This document shows, piece by piece, positions 1-11,389 of a DNA stretch of 64,000 nt. Both the position numbers and the translations under genes were made by a program. Every line of letters begins with the position of its first letter. Within the stretch, counting starts at the first letter, position 1. Below the pieces are notes generated by a model that saw only the letters and a program-made list of their open reading frames with translations, was not told where the DNA came from and did not search any database. Location: the NCBI RefSeq assembly GCF_010389155.1, contig NC_057762.1, forward strand, positions 10,961,513 to 11,025,512, in the 5' to 3' direction. Source of the DNA: Erigeron canadensis. Its lineage: Eukaryota > Streptophyta > Magnoliopsida > Asterales > Asteraceae.

Positions 1-1972
1 ATACCATTTTTTTCGCTCTAAAGGTTATAAGTTATAACTAAAAGTTTAAACTCATCTAACGATTGTTAAAAAAATGTCATAAATATATAAAATAGAAGGT
101 CTAATATTATGTTCGAAGAATAATAAAATCAATGATGACATCAACCTTTTGATATAAGGGTTGTATCTAACCACTTATTCAATAAATTAATAAAAAAACA
201 TTTTTTGTGAAAAAAACTTCATACGTAGCATCTCTAAATATATATAAAAGAGAAATCTTAATTTCAAATGAAAAAATTTTTAATTAAAGTCATTAGGTGA
301 AAAAGATGATATCATATATCTTTTTAACGTTTTTAGTTTTAATTTTAATTTAATAAATTTAAACATTATCATTAACTTTGGAAAGTAATTTCTATATTTT
401 ATAGAAAAAGTGATTATTTTAATGATATAATTATGAAAAATAACTCTTAAATTTATATTATACTTTTTAAATTAGTTTTTTTTTTATGTTTTATTCAATT
501 ATTAGTTCAAATTAAATATTTATCATATAACGTAATAACTATTCGTTATAATTATTTAGTTTCTCATCATTTGTATGTTATGATATTTAGATAAAAGATA
601 TTACCAATAAGTATACTAAAATAATTAAAAAGATAAAAGACTATAAAAATGGCAACATCATTATTTTCTAACATCTTTTATCTATGTTTGTTAAATTATG
701 ATATTATAAACTATTTAACATGTCATTAAATATGTCTATTATACGAAAATTTTAGTATATATATATAACTTTATACCGTCACAAAAAATATAATTAACTT
801 TTGATATAATTAACATATGTATCCTACTAGTATCATCAAATTTCAACATGTCTTATCAATAATTATTAATTTCATTATAAGCCCTAACGACAACTCAATA
901 AGTTTAACTTGCGTATTACACGAGAAATAATCTAGCATTATTTTTTTTTTTTTGACAAGTAAATTTTACCTCAGACGCGTATGATGTGTGCTAATCGTAC
1001 AACGAAAGGGTCCCGCACTAAGCGGATCTTAAATAGCCTTTCTCACCATACCACCTCCTTAATTGGAAAGTACTGTCGAGGAGAACCAAGAAAACGAAAA
1101 CATATGCATATTTTTATCATTATTATTATATGGTGACACATTGATAAGGTCTTAAACCTTGCAGAAATCTACAAAAGTGTGATTCTCACTTTCTATATTT
1201 GTGGATGTGAATTATTGAAGGGAAAAGAGAAATTTCATTTCAGGCATGCGTGTTTGAACTCTGCATATTGTTCAACGGGATATCATTATGGTGTTTTGAT
1301 ACTAACTACTAACTCGTTGTAAAAAAAACGGGATGACCATGGTCTTAGAAGTCTTATGAAAAACTATATTTGTGTAAAATTGGTTTAGTTATTCGGAATG
1401 GAAACAAAAGTTGCTAATTAAGAACACATTACTTCATGAATATGCAACCAATCATGTTTGTGTGACTAGCGCAATTTTATTTTATATTGAAACAAACAAA
1501 AGTTACGTTTTTTTCTTTGTAGGGAAGCCAATATAATTTGTTCGATTTACATATTAGATTTTTAATCAAAACTTTCGTAAATAAGCAATGTGAATTTAAG
1601 AAATTTTATAATATAAATTTATTAAATATTCTTAGATCTATTGATATATTTGACTAATTTAATAAAGTGTAAGGATTAATGTTGTGTTTTTTGAAAGTAA
1701 ATTTAGAAACAACATCATTATCTTAATCTAAGGGTTGTGGTTAAAAGTTTGAACTCATGTAACGCTCTTTATTTTTTCATAAAGGAATTTAGTACCTTGT
1801 TATATATATATATATATTGGTAGATACATAGTTAAACACTTAAACGTGTTATTTTGATTTTTTAAAAACAAAAGCATCGATAATGTTCAGTCAAGTCAAA
1901 GTCAGGATAGATTTACTAGTTAACTTAGAAAGAATATTAGCTCGACCAATTCAGGTATTTTGATGTTTCGAT
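1..1972. other. AT-rich intergenic DNA, no gene seen
   Basis: No open frame of useful length and no recognisable protein. The stretch is rich in A/T runs. Segments near 30-150 and 1660-1800 resemble each other and resemble 18300-18500 and 18940-19080 (shared wording around TTTGAACTCATCTAACG), so most of it is probably decayed Helitron-like repeat. Confidence 0.6.
1660..1824 (-). mobile_element. Helitron-like 5' terminus (minus strand)
   Basis: Read on the minus strand, the segment begins TCTACCAATATATATAT and runs into AACAAGGTACTAAATTCC. The right end of the Helitron-like insertion at 19089 starts almost the same way. A leading TC preceded by A fits a Helitron 5' end. The matching 3' end (hairpin plus CTAG) was not found to the left, so the element is truncated or runs out of the window. 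Confidence 0.4.
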
Positions 1973-2765
1973 TGTTGGGATATATAACATTTATCAAATC
2001 AAATCACAAAGCACGCAATGGAATATAAAACTATGTAGTTAATTAATTAACCAAAAGAGATAGCATATACCTTTAATTGAAGATAAAAAGTAAGAAACTT
2101 TTATGAGGATTTAAAGTAAATCCCTCTACGTTTGCACACTAGACACTTCTTATATCGTATGCTAGTACCCGATCACGAATCTCACAACCCTTTGTGTTAA
2201 TTTCCCCTTGATGTAGTCGAACAAAAAAAAAAACCTTTGACTTTTCTTGTCGACAACTTCGAACTCAACAACTCAAAACCTCACTACTAAACAAAGTTAA
2301 CTATCATTATAATTATATAATGAAAGTTCACCAATGGAATAAAGTGGTGATGTTTTGTGATATGTTCGGCCAAGAGAGAGAGAGGTATTAAGGTTTTTTT
2401 TTACAAATCTAATTGTTTTACAAAACCCTTAATCCTTAATCCCTATATATAGGGATAATAAATTAGGGTTTTAAACTTGGTGAACAAGTTTAGTCAAGGT
2501 CTAAAAAACCCATGGAATTTTCGGCCCACCCTATTAGTGTATAATTTGGAAACTTTCTAATTTACACTTTAATCCTTCTCTTTTAATTAATTAAACACTA
2601 TTAAACTTTTAATATAGTTTAATTAATTATTCAGTGATCGTTCTAATTAATATATTACTTTAATATACTAATTAATAATATAGAGTTACCGTGTCATTTC
2701 GTGTGACTCCGTAGGCTTAAATCATTTCCGGACATACGTTCCTTTTATGTGATCATATACTAACA
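1973..2765 (-). mobile_element. Solo LTR of a copia family related to copia A
   Basis: The segment starts TGTTGGGATATATAAC and ends ...TACTAACA, and is flanked on both sides by the perfect 5-bp duplication TCGAT (1968-1972 and 2766-2770). Its start, a middle part (CACAAAGCACGCA, TTAATTAACCAA) and its end (GTAGGCTTAAAT, TCCGGACATACGTTC) match the LTRs at 9226-9924 and 19269-19988, with clear divergence. No internal region or second LTR is nearby. A solo LTR left by LTR-LTR recombination is the simplest reading. The strand follows the orientation of the related full element. Confidence 0.85.
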
Positions 2766-2770
2766 TCGAT

Positions 2771-3160
2771 AACAATTTCAGATAACTGCCACTAAATTAG
2801 AAATGCTCTGACTACCACTAACATTAGAGATGCTTAGAAAGTTCAAGGTACAATCAGGTTCTTTTAATTTGTTAGTGGTTACCGAATGTTATGAGGTGTC
2901 CATAGTCGTTTATGGTTGCACGATCACATGGAATGAATCTGGAGACGAGAAGAATAATGTTATTATCACACCAGTCCTCGTGGATGCAGAGCTATTGGAT
3001 CAAGATACGTCTAAGTATTGACAACATCAGGGTCGACTTATGCGTAAACCATACTTAGTGTATCATAGAACATATTCAATTTTATACTCAACTTAGGTTA
3101 GTATTTCCCTTAAAATTAGATTGTGAAAATAAATCTTTTTAAGTCTTTGGAACCAAAAGA
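2771..3160. other. Intergenic, nothing recognised
   Basis: A 63-codon open frame at 2830-3021 has no recognisable motif and no gene context. I see no RNA gene, repeat boundary or promoter here. Confidence 0.5.
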
Positions 3161-3164
3161 TAAA

Positions 3165-4350
3165 ACTCAGAAGAGACACATTCTAATAAGAGGAACCTAT
3201 TTACTTTTCGTCTATTAAAAGGATCTCATTTCTAAAAATTTCTCAACAAAGGTAACATCGTTAGTTTTTAACTTCAACTATTCGTTAAATGCCACATCAC
3301 TATGTCACGTCATTAAAATTGATGACTTGGACCTTTGACTTAGAAAAAATTTGTATTACAAGAATCATCGTATTTTTCCCCTTGTAGTTTGTCATATGTA
3401 TTTGTATGTTCTGTATTTAATATCTATATCTAGCACAATCATATCATCATAAAATCATTATAACAAGAATCATCTAATAACAGTTTTATATCAATTGCTA
3501 GAATCTTTATCTAGTATCTGGAAATCATTTTGAAAGTGCTTGAATTCAGACTAAAAAACAATCTGATTTTTATTGAGACATTTTGTCGAACACCTGGTGT
3601 GCAATTTTGCTACCACTGATTTCTCTATCAAATTGGAACCAATAATGTCGCCCATACGCAAGAATTGACCAAAAGAAGAAGTAGGAGGAGTTTATCTTCA
3701 TTTTCATTTCAAGTTTTTGTTAATTTACCTTGTTTTTTTGAGTTTTTAAAGCTTGAACTATATATATATAGACATCTTTTTGCGATTTTCATAAAATCCA
3801 ATTAGTCCTGATTATTTTTAGACATCTTTATTTAGTGTAATATCATCATTTCAAGACCAGATATGAATCTGAAAGAAGCCAAAACATTCAATTCACATGA
3901 TGACTTTTTTGGTTGCTTAAGGTAATTTTGTGACACATTAAAAGGGATTTAGTTTGGTTGGATTTGGATCTAAGATTGTAGGCTGAACTGTTTCATAGAA
4001 AAAAAATTAACCAGAGAAAGATCAGATTATGAAGACTCATCACGAAGAACACCAAAGGTTATTGGGGAAACACAACCGGGAGTGACAAATAACTGAATAA
4101 GTTAGGTGAAATTTTTGTTGTGAAACTAGATATGTAAATAGATATATAAATATGATGTATACATATGTTTTCCCAGTCAAAAGTCCATGTCATCAATTTT
4201 GATGCCGTGGCATATTGATGTGGCACTTAACAGAAAGTTGACGTTAAAAATTAACAATATTACTTTTATTGAGAAATTTTTAGAAATGAGATCCTTTTAA
4301 TAAACGAAAACTAAATAGGTTTCCCTTATTAGGAAATTTGTGTAAAAAGG
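3165..4350. mobile_element. Foldback DNA transposon with about 170-bp terminal inverted repeats
   Basis: About 3180-3350 recurs in reverse complement at about 4180-4345. Shared stretches include CTAATAAG, ATTAAAAGGATCTCATTTC, AAAAATTTCTCAA, the TGCCACATCA block and AAAATTGATGAC. The roughly 830 bp between the arms holds no open frame of note. Long arms around a non-coding core suggest a non-autonomous Mutator-like element. The outermost bases and a target duplication could not be fixed, so both ends are uncertain by some tens of bases. Confidence 0.65.
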
Positions 4351-4440
4351 TTACTTTTTATGGATTTTTTCCTTTTAAAATTTTTGAAAGTTAAACGGTT
4401 TAAAGATTCCCCTAATTATATATATATATATATATATATA

Positions 4441-5010
4441 GGGGTCGGTTATTTTGAGTACAAGAGGAAAAGTACAAAAAGTAGAACCTTTTTCCTTGTT
4501 CTCCGACCACGTTCTTCTTCGGCAACTGCCACACCTCCTCCTTCTTCCTTCTTCTCCGGCAAACAACGACCGCCACCACCTCCGACGATTTTCCAGCGAG
4601 AATCAGGTTCGTTTTTGGGTGGATACGGTACGGGCGTTGCCCTCATCCGTTCTAAACTGACCGTCAAGGGACGCATATGGGAATCGTATGGATTTGATGA
4701 GCGGCAATCCAAAAGATGGTGATGGTTTGCTACGGTACAAGCGAAGCCCTTGCTGCCGCGCTGGCGTTGTGGTTAGGGTGGTCGGAGATGATGGTGGCTG
4801 GTGGTGGTTGTCTCGCAGGAGAAGAAGGAGGTGGTGGCTAGTGGCGGCAGTCTCGCCGGAGAAGAAAAAGGTGTCGCATTAGCCAGAAAAGGAGGAAGAA
4901 AGAGGAGGAAGACTTGATCTGATGTGTCCAAAGCTTTGATCGGATGGCTAGTGGCTATTCCTTAGGTACCTTTTTTCCCTTTGTATTAAAATTAACTTTC
5001 TTCTATACAC
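4441..5010. mobile_element. (TA)n-bounded foldback element 1
   Basis: Bounded by (TA)n on the left and a TATATA tract on the right. The left end (TAGGGGTCGGTTATTTTGAG) pairs with the inverted right end (ACTTTCTTCTATA and TTGTATTAAAATTAA). The core about 4604-4830, with proline- and glycine-coding CCACC/GGTGG runs, recurs at 5220-5440 in element 2. Apparent open frames of 120 and 87 codons here are low-complexity and run on both strands. They are not taken as genes. Confidence 0.6.
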
Positions 5011-5021
5011 ACATATATATA

Positions 5022-5628
5022 TAGGTGATTTATTTATAGTACAAGCATTTAAAAAAGTACAAAAAGTACATGTGTAAGTTAACTTACACATGCTTGTTCT
5101 TTCCATCTCCGACCACCACCACCACCACCATGATCATCTCCGACCACCACCATGATCCTCCGGCGATAGAGACCATCTCCGGCAAAACTTACACATGTGT
5201 AAGTTAACTTTCCAGAAAGATTCAGGTTCGTTTTCGGGTGGATACGGTATGGGCCGGAGGCCCTCATCCGTTCTAAGCTGACTGTCAAAGAACGCATATG
5301 GGAATCGTATGGATTTAATGGGCGGCGATCCAAGAGATGGTGACGGTTTGCTACGGTTCGGGCGAAGCCCTTGATACCAACGCCGGCGCCGTAGTTGGGG
5401 TGGTCGGAGATGATGGTAGCTGGTGGTGGTAGTCTCGCGAAGGAAAAAACCTAGAAATTTTAAACCCTAAAATGCTAAAAAAGTTGTACTTACACATGTG
5501 TTAGTGTCGCCGGAGATTGTTGCCGTCGGAGGAGGATCATGGTGGTGGTCGGAGATGGAAGGAAGAAGGAGGAAATACCTTGTACATTTTGTACTTTTTC
5601 AAACGCTTGTACTAAAAATAACTTTCCT
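5022..5628. mobile_element. (TA)n-bounded foldback element 2
   Basis: It starts TAGGTGATTTATTTATAGTA after a TA tract and ends GTACTAAAAATAACTTTCCTA before another. The arms pair through the AGTACAAGC and GTACAAAAAGTAC blocks. The core shares about 200 bp with element 1 (GGTTCGTTTT, GGGTGGATACGGTA, CGCATATGGGAATCGTATGG). The two are therefore related copies that inserted independently, or one has been duplicated. Confidence 0.6.
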
Positions 5629-5651
5629 ATATATATATATGTATATATATA

Positions 5652-6131
5652 TAGGGTAAAGTTATTTTGAGAACTTTTTTTTTTTGCGAGAACCTTTCAA
5701 ATCAAGCCTAATCGATGATTGTTCTTTATATGAAAATTGTTTTTTGATTGTTTTATGAATAACTTATGTGTAATTTTGAAGTCTATAATTCTGTGGAGCA
5801 TGGATTATCACCCGTTATACATTTATGTGGAGATTTGAATTCTTGATCACATGTGCACGAATATTGCTATGATCACATGTATGCAAGTCGATCACATGTA
5901 ATCATAGCAATATTTGTACACATGTGATCAAAAATCCAAATCTCCACATAATTGTATAACGGATGATAATCCATGCATTCACACAATTATAAACTTCAAA
6001 ATTACATATAAGTTATTCAGAAAACAATCAAAAAATAATTTTCATGTAAACAATAATCATCGGTCGGGCTTGATTTGAAAAGTTCTCAAAGGTTCTTGCA
6101 AAAAAAAAGGTTCTCAAAATAACTTTCCACT
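5652..6131. mobile_element. (TA)n-bounded foldback element 3, near-complete palindrome
   Basis: Starts TAGGGTAAAGTTATTTTGAG and ends with its inverse, CTCAAAATAACTTTCCACTA. The two halves pair almost along their whole length, about 240 bp per arm, including the CAAATCAAGCC, TCACATGTG and CAATATT blocks. The element is essentially one giant hairpin with no coding content, flanked by (TA)n on both sides. Confidence 0.75.
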
Positions 6132-6146
6132 ATATATATATATATA

Positions 6147-6540
6147 TAGGGTAACACTCCGGTGAGAACACTTTTAAAATAAGAATGGTGAGAACACTTA
6201 AAAACATCAGTTTGATGCATTAAAAGTCCATAAAACTAGCATAGTGCTTAACTAATTATCATTATTTAAGTGTTTAACAACACATTGATCCGTCAAAAAC
6301 GAAAAATTCACGTTTTTTTTTATGTGCATCCATCTTGGATGCATATTCATCAAAATGATGCATCCAACAAAAAACGAGATTTTGTCAATTTTGACGGATG
6401 AATGTGTTGTTAAACACTTAAATAATGATAATTAGTTATGCGTTATGTCACTTTTATGGACTTTTAATGCATCAAAATGTAGTTTTTAAGTGTTCTCATT
6501 TGTTTTCATTTTAATTTTGTTCTCATTTGATAGTAACCCA
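6147..6540. mobile_element. (TA)n-bounded foldback element 4
   Basis: Starts TAGGGTAACACTCCGGTGAG and ends GATAGTAACCCATA. The arms pair through GTGAGAACACTT, TTTGATGCATTAAAAGTCCA and TGTTTAACAACACA. There is no open frame. A decayed relative lies at about 7785-8000. Confidence 0.7.
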
Positions 6541-6560
6541 TATATATATATATATATATA

Positions 6561-7566
6561 TAGGGTAGAGATCCTGAAATAAGGTGTCTTAAGGAGAGAA
6601 GGAGAGAAGGTCCTATAGGCCAATTAGAACGCAACATGTGTCAAAATGAAAAAAAATGCCCGGTGGCATTTTGGTAAATAAATCAAACTTTTTTGAAGCT
6701 TGATCAGCCTGGGTTCTGGGTCAGCTTGGTAGGTCAGCTTCAGCTTGGTTTGGTCAGCTTGGGTTCTGGGTTAGCTTAGTTGGTCAGCTTGGTCTGGGTT
6801 AGCTTGGGTTTTGATCAGCTTTGTTGGTCAGCATGACCAGTTTGGTCAGCTTGGGGTCAGGTTGGGTCAGGTTCGGTTAGATTGGGGTTGGGTCAGCTTG
6901 GGGTCAGGTTGGGTCAGCTTGGGGTTGGGTTGGGTAAGCTTAGGGTCTAGGTCAGGTTGGGTCAGCTTGATTAGCTTGGGTTGGGTCAGCTTGACACAAT
7001 ATACACAAATGTAGATTATGGGTTTTGGGTCAGCTTGGGATCAGGTTGGGTCACCTTGGGGTCTGGTTCAGGTTGGGTCAGGTCAGCTTGACACAATGTA
7101 GATTATGGGTCTTGGTCAGCTTGGGGTCAGGTTGGGTCACCTTGGGGTTGGGTTGGGTCATCTTGGGGTCTGGTTCAGGTTGGGTCAGTTTGGTTAGCTT
7201 GGGTTGGGTCAGCTTGACACAATCTACACAAATATAGATTATGGATTTTGGGTCAGCTTGGGGTTGGGTTGGGTCAGCTTGGTTAGCTTGACACAAAACT
7301 ACACATAATCTACACAAATGTAGATCCCAAGCTGACCCAGATTCCAAGCTGACCAAGCTGGCCCATAACCCAGGCTGACCAAGTTGACCCAACCAAGCTG
7401 ACAGACCAAGCTGATCATAACCGAAGCTGACCCAGAACCAGGGTGACAAAAGTTTGATTTATTTACAAAAATGTCATCGCGTTTTTTTTTTTAAATCCAC
7501 ATGTCACGTTCTGATTGGTTCATAAGACCTTCTCTCCCTTCTCTCCTTAAGACACCTTCTTATTTG

Positions 7567-7590
<24 letters not shown>
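6561..7590. mobile_element. (TA)n-bounded foldback element 5 with an internal minisatellite
   Basis: The left end (GATCCTGAAATAAGGTGTCTT, then AAGGAGAGAAGGAGAGAAGG) pairs with the right end (CTTCTCTCCTTAAGACACCTT, then TTATTTGATC). Between them lie dozens of variants of GGTCAGCTTGG (about 6700-7280), and the inverse CCAAGCTGACC follows at 7325-7440. The whole element can therefore fold back on itself. Open frames of 60-120 codons here only translate the repeat. Confidence 0.75.
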
Positions 7591-7615
<25 letters not shown>

Positions 7616-7784
7616 AGTTAATGTGTGAAAAACTCACATATTGTTTTATAATCCATAAAAATCATGGGGCCTATGCATTTTCTCATTAAACAAGAAATAA
7701 TAAAATATTAGTATGTGAGGGGTTGCACACCTAAGCTTAGGTTCCGGACAACCTTATATTCCCATATATATATATATATATATA

Positions 7785-8000
7785 TCATTCCAATCTAGTA
7801 AGAACATATTTAAAATGAGATCAACACGTAAACACTAAAAAACTTTATTTTGATGTATTACAAGTTTATAAAACTAACATATTGTATAACTAGTTATAAC
7901 AAATTGATCTATCAAAATAAAGAAAATCAAAAATGTTTTATTTTGACATCCATCTAAAAATGATTTTGTCAATTAGTTATACACTTTGTTTGTTTTATGA
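7785..8000. mobile_element. Decayed copy of foldback element 4
   Basis: It follows a (TA)n tract. AGTAAGAACATATTTAAAATGAG, TTTTGATGTATTACAAGTTTATAAAACTAACATA and the TTTTGTCAATTAGTTATAC block parallel element 4 at 6160-6450. The right end cannot be placed. Confidence 0.45.
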
Positions 8001-8134
8001 CCGAAAATTATTTTTGGACAGGAAAGTCCCCAGGGGCTGTTTACATAGAGGGTGTATTTTTTGGGGCAAAAAATGGGAGAGCAACGCCTCTGTCCTAATA
8101 ATCTAAACACTTTGCAAATATACGTACAATTACA

Positions 8135-8476
8135 ATGAAGTCTTTGAATAGTTTTTCCAAATTAGATTCAGACCTTCGCGATATACAAATGAACTTAGCA
8201 AATCGCAATATGCAAACAATGTCACTTGAATGTTCTCTTTGTGGTGGGGGCTTAAAAGATGTTGATCATAATTTGTTTGGCGAATGTCGGTTGAATAATG
8301 TGATTAAACATCAAATATCAGTCGCTAGCATACTACGAGCTTGGATGTCACCGGTAGGATTAGAACCACTAACCAACTCACATGTTGTTCTAAAAAAAAT
8401 ATATTTCAAACTATTGTCCGTATATCGTAATGACAACTATGTTTTGTTTGGTCGTGGTTTCTTTGAAACATCGTAA
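8135..8476 (+). pseudogene. LINE-type reverse transcriptase zinc-binding fragment
   Basis: A 113-codon open frame holds the signature of the zinc-binding domain found behind plant LINE (non-LTR) reverse transcriptases: a LANRNMQT lead, then SLECSLCGGGLKDVDHNLFG and a following Cys. That gives a Cys-x2-Cys ... His ... Cys pattern at about residues 33-51. There is no reverse transcriptase upstream; the DNA before it is (TA)n foldback sequence. It is therefore a 5'-truncated LINE remnant or a fragment captured by another element. The frame is intact but has no sign of its own promoter. Expression as a small protein is not supported. Confidence 0.6.
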
Positions 8477-8499
8477 TGAGATTAAGACATAAAAGAAAT

Positions 8500-8690
8500 G
8501 GTATTTGCCTGGGAACCACTTAGTCCCATAGAGAATATTTCTCTCAAGCTAGCAACCCCAGCAATGCTGCCTGGCGATGAGACTCCAAATTCCTTGGTTT
8601 GAGTTTCGAACTCGGGTATTTCACCCCAGGGAATTTTTGTAAGGAGGCGGGTGGCCACTGCGCCATTAAGCGAGTGGTTATGAGATTAAG
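8500..8690 (-). mobile_element. tRNA-derived SINE
   Basis: Minus-strand reading: TGGCGCAGTGG (a perfect A-box type sequence) near 8670, followed about 45 bases later by GAGTTCGAAAC (B-box-like). A non-tRNA body then continues to about 8505. The distance and order fit an internal pol III promoter of a SINE. It does not fold as a tRNA. Confidence 0.6.
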
Positions 8691-9054
8691 ACATTATAAA
8701 TATAAGAAGGAGAATGATTAATTAACCTAACTCATATGCCTAAAAATCAACCTAAAACTTTAAGAATTTGATATGTGTATTATATTAATTCTCTTTCCTA
8801 ATGTTGCCCTCTGATTTTTCCACATGTCATCATTCAATAAATTTCGGTTGTCAGAAGTTTACTGTAGCTAAAGATCGATTGCTAATTAAAAATTTACATG
8901 CATGTGTCTTTTTTTTTTCTTTTTTTTTTTCAAACATTCAATCAGTATACGACATCAAAAAAACCTCACCCTATAATGGTGAAGTCTTGCACGTACAATA
9001 CAAATGTTTAATGGGTGAGCGAAGAAACAGAAACACAGAGCAATAAAGCATAAA
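8691..9054. other. Intergenic with MITE-like remnant
   Basis: About 8765-8840 (CTCTTTCCTAAT, TTTCCACATGTC, CATTCAATAAATT) resembles the middle of the foldback MITE at 17467-17633. The open frame at 8801-9046 crosses this repeat and a poly-T tract and is not considered a gene. Confidence 0.4.
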
Positions 9055-9061
9055 TTACAAA

Positions 9062-9225
9062 TGGATAAAGATCCTTTAAAGTTCCTTTCAACTTTACCAG
9101 TAAAGTTAGAAGCATCTTGACTTTTGGATTGAAATCAAAATTTAAGATTCAAAGATCATTTTTGAATCTTGACCTTTGACACCAACTTTACCAATAAAGT
9201 TAGAAATAACTTTAGAGGATCCTCA
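9062..9225. mobile_element. MITE split by copia A (remainder at 19989-19997)
   Basis: Starts TGGATAAAGATCCTTTAAAG. The inverted end, AACTTTAGAGGATCC, is interrupted at 9225 and resumes on the far side of copia A as TTATCCA (19991-19997). The perfect 7-bp duplication TTACAAA flanks the rejoined element (9055-9061 and 19998-20004). Size is about 170 bp with foldback arms and no coding content. The 7-bp duplication points loosely to a hAT- or Mutator-like mobiliser. A related element with the same CTTGACC/GGTCAAG-type arms sits in intron 1 of the dioxygenase gene. Confidence 0.75.
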
Positions 9226-9924
9226 TGTTGGGTTATATAACTATTATCAAATCAAATCACAAAGCACGCAGCGGAATATTAATTCTATGTAGTTAATTAA
9301 TTAACCAAGAGAGAAAACGTGTACCTTAAATTGGAGAGAATAAAGTAAGAAACTTTATGATAAGGTTAAAATTAAACCTCTCTACGATTGCACACACAAC
9401 GTTGGAATGTATGTATGCTAGTACTTGATCACGAACCGAACAACCCTTTGTTAATACCCAATTACTCGAACCAAACAAAAAACCGAAACCCTTTGTTATT
9501 GTTAGGATAAGCCGAAGCCAAAAGAGAGGGAGAAGAAGAGACTTTTAGGGTTTTAGAAAACCTTATGAATTGTGTATAGAAAACAATTAACTTAGGCCTC
9601 TATTTATAGGATTAGGTTTACTTGATGACCAAGTTTAGGGTTTGTGAAACCCCCTCCTTCTCCTTGTTCGACCGCCCCCCCAGAATATTCTAGAGGGTTT
9701 TCTAATTGTTTCCTAATTACAACTATCCTTCGTTAAGTCCGTCAGTTAAGTACCATTAACTATTTAACATTTAACGGACGACCGTTAGTTTTTCGTGATC
9801 AAATTAATTAATAAATTACATTTAATATATTAATTAATTATAATTACATTCATGTTGAGGTGTGACCCCGTAGGCTTAAATACTTTCCGGACATACGTTC
9901 ATTTTACGTGATCATATTGTAACA
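9226..9924 (-). repeat. Copia A 3' LTR
   Basis: Runs from TGTTGGGTTATATAACT to ATATTGTAACA, 699 bp. It matches the right LTR over its whole length apart from scattered substitutions and a shorter C tract (CCCCCC near 9676). Just inside it, 9925-9945 reads in reverse as the polypurine tract AAGTGGGAG. Confidence 0.9.
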
Positions 9925-10792
9925 GCTCCCACTTAAGCTCGTAATGAATGAAGGTAATAACATTAGTTAGCATCTAGCAACACGCCAATGCTCCCGGAAA
10001 AATTTTTAAGTATAGTTTCTTAAAGTATATTTAAATGGTTGAAACATTTATTATCCCTTTATTTAGATACCTTGTTAAATATGAATATGGATCAAGATCA
10101 TTTCATAATTTAACGATTATGTTTCCATTCAATAACTAATTAATGATTACCAAATATAATCGAAAACTATCTGGATTTATTTGGGCACGGCCATGCAAAC
10201 ATCTTAATTAGTCCTAATGAGGGCGCCAATGATATCATATTTCAACTTTTAAGTTGAAGGAACAAATCCTGTATTGACTACACGTGTCAGTCATCATACT
10301 TCACTACACTTTCTGAAAATAACCCTTTATATACTCCCTTATTCAGGAGAGTTAGAACTATATCTAGTAAGTGTGATTCATACATGCTGACCTGCTTGCA
10401 TCTCAAGTCAAAGGATCAATAAAAGTAACCATTTACAAATTTCACTTAATGACGTTGATCCATAAAGTGATAATTCGTTAGTGGGGTAGTCCGATATACA
10501 TCAACTATGGATATCATGTGAGTTTGGTGGGACCATCCATCATATATTCTAAGAATATAACCAATCACTCAGATTTGTCTTAATTTAATTATATTCTCAT
10601 ATAATTAATCGACAATGGACAATTTAGAATATTCAATAAATATTTAATATTTAATAAAATATTCAAGGATTAAACATGCAAATATAGGACACAATTTAAT
10701 ATTAAATGAAATCAAACATATCAAGTACTTTATTTCATTATGAAAAATATAAATTGTTTTAACATCCCTTATCCAAATACCGAACAACAGAT

Positions 10793-11185
10793 TTACATGA
10801 AATAACTAGCTAATTTAAGTCCTATGCCCTCGGCATGCCTTTCAAGCTTGGGCCTAGACAAAGCTTTTATGAAAAGATCAGCTAAGTTAAAATCTGTGTG
10901 AACTTTGAGTAAATTAATCTCCCCTAGTTCGATCTGCTCACGAACATTGTGATATCGTCTAGCATAATGTCTGGCACCTTTCTGAACTCCGGGTTCGTTG
11001 GCAATGATTAATGCACCAGTATTATCACAATACATATCAGTGGGTAAGTCATTTGAGGGGATCACGTTTAGCCCGCTAGTGAACTTCCTTATCCAGACTA
11101 CTTCCATTGCAGCTTCTGAGGCGGCAATGTACTCAGACTCTGTTGTAGACATGGCAACTGTGGTTTTTAGCTCATAGTATCCCAC
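10793..11185 (-). pseudogene. Copia A RNase H, C-terminal part
   Basis: This is a copia-type RNase H fragment. It reads TTVAMSTTESEYIAASEAA near the start, then MYCDNTGALIIANEP and a tail with ADLFIKALSRPKLERH. These are the central and final blocks of Ty1/copia RNase H, including the ESEYIA glutamate and YCDN aspartate. The fragment ends at a stop at 10793. The 11186-11389 gap to the reverse transcriptase frame carries shifted pol sequence, so the RT-RNase H join is broken. It would have acted in the virus-like particle, degrading RNA in the DNA/RNA hybrid. Confidence 0.85.
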
Positions 11186-11389
11186 CGTGCCTTCATTTAA
11201 ATAATGAAGACGTATCCCGACTGATATTTTGAATCATATTTATCAGTCTGAAATCCAACATCACAAATTATATTACCATTTGAATTTTTGATCGGGATTT
11301 CAACCATACACCAAGAATAATTCTTTAGTAGCACACATGTACTTAATAATATTCTTTACAGCAATTCAATGATCCTCTATAGGATTTTG

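Noticed and set aside
4360..5333. Pro/Arg- and Gly-rich frames of 60-120 codons
   Set aside because: Low-complexity, open on both strands at once, inside foldback elements; not supported as genes.
6811..7449. Open frames on both strands rich in Gly/Leu/Gln/Ser
   Set aside because: They only translate the GGTCAGCTTGG minisatellite and its inverse; no start context or domain.
8500..8690. Possible tRNA gene from A- and B-box sequences
   Set aside because: No acceptor stem or anticodon arm can be drawn; fits a SINE.
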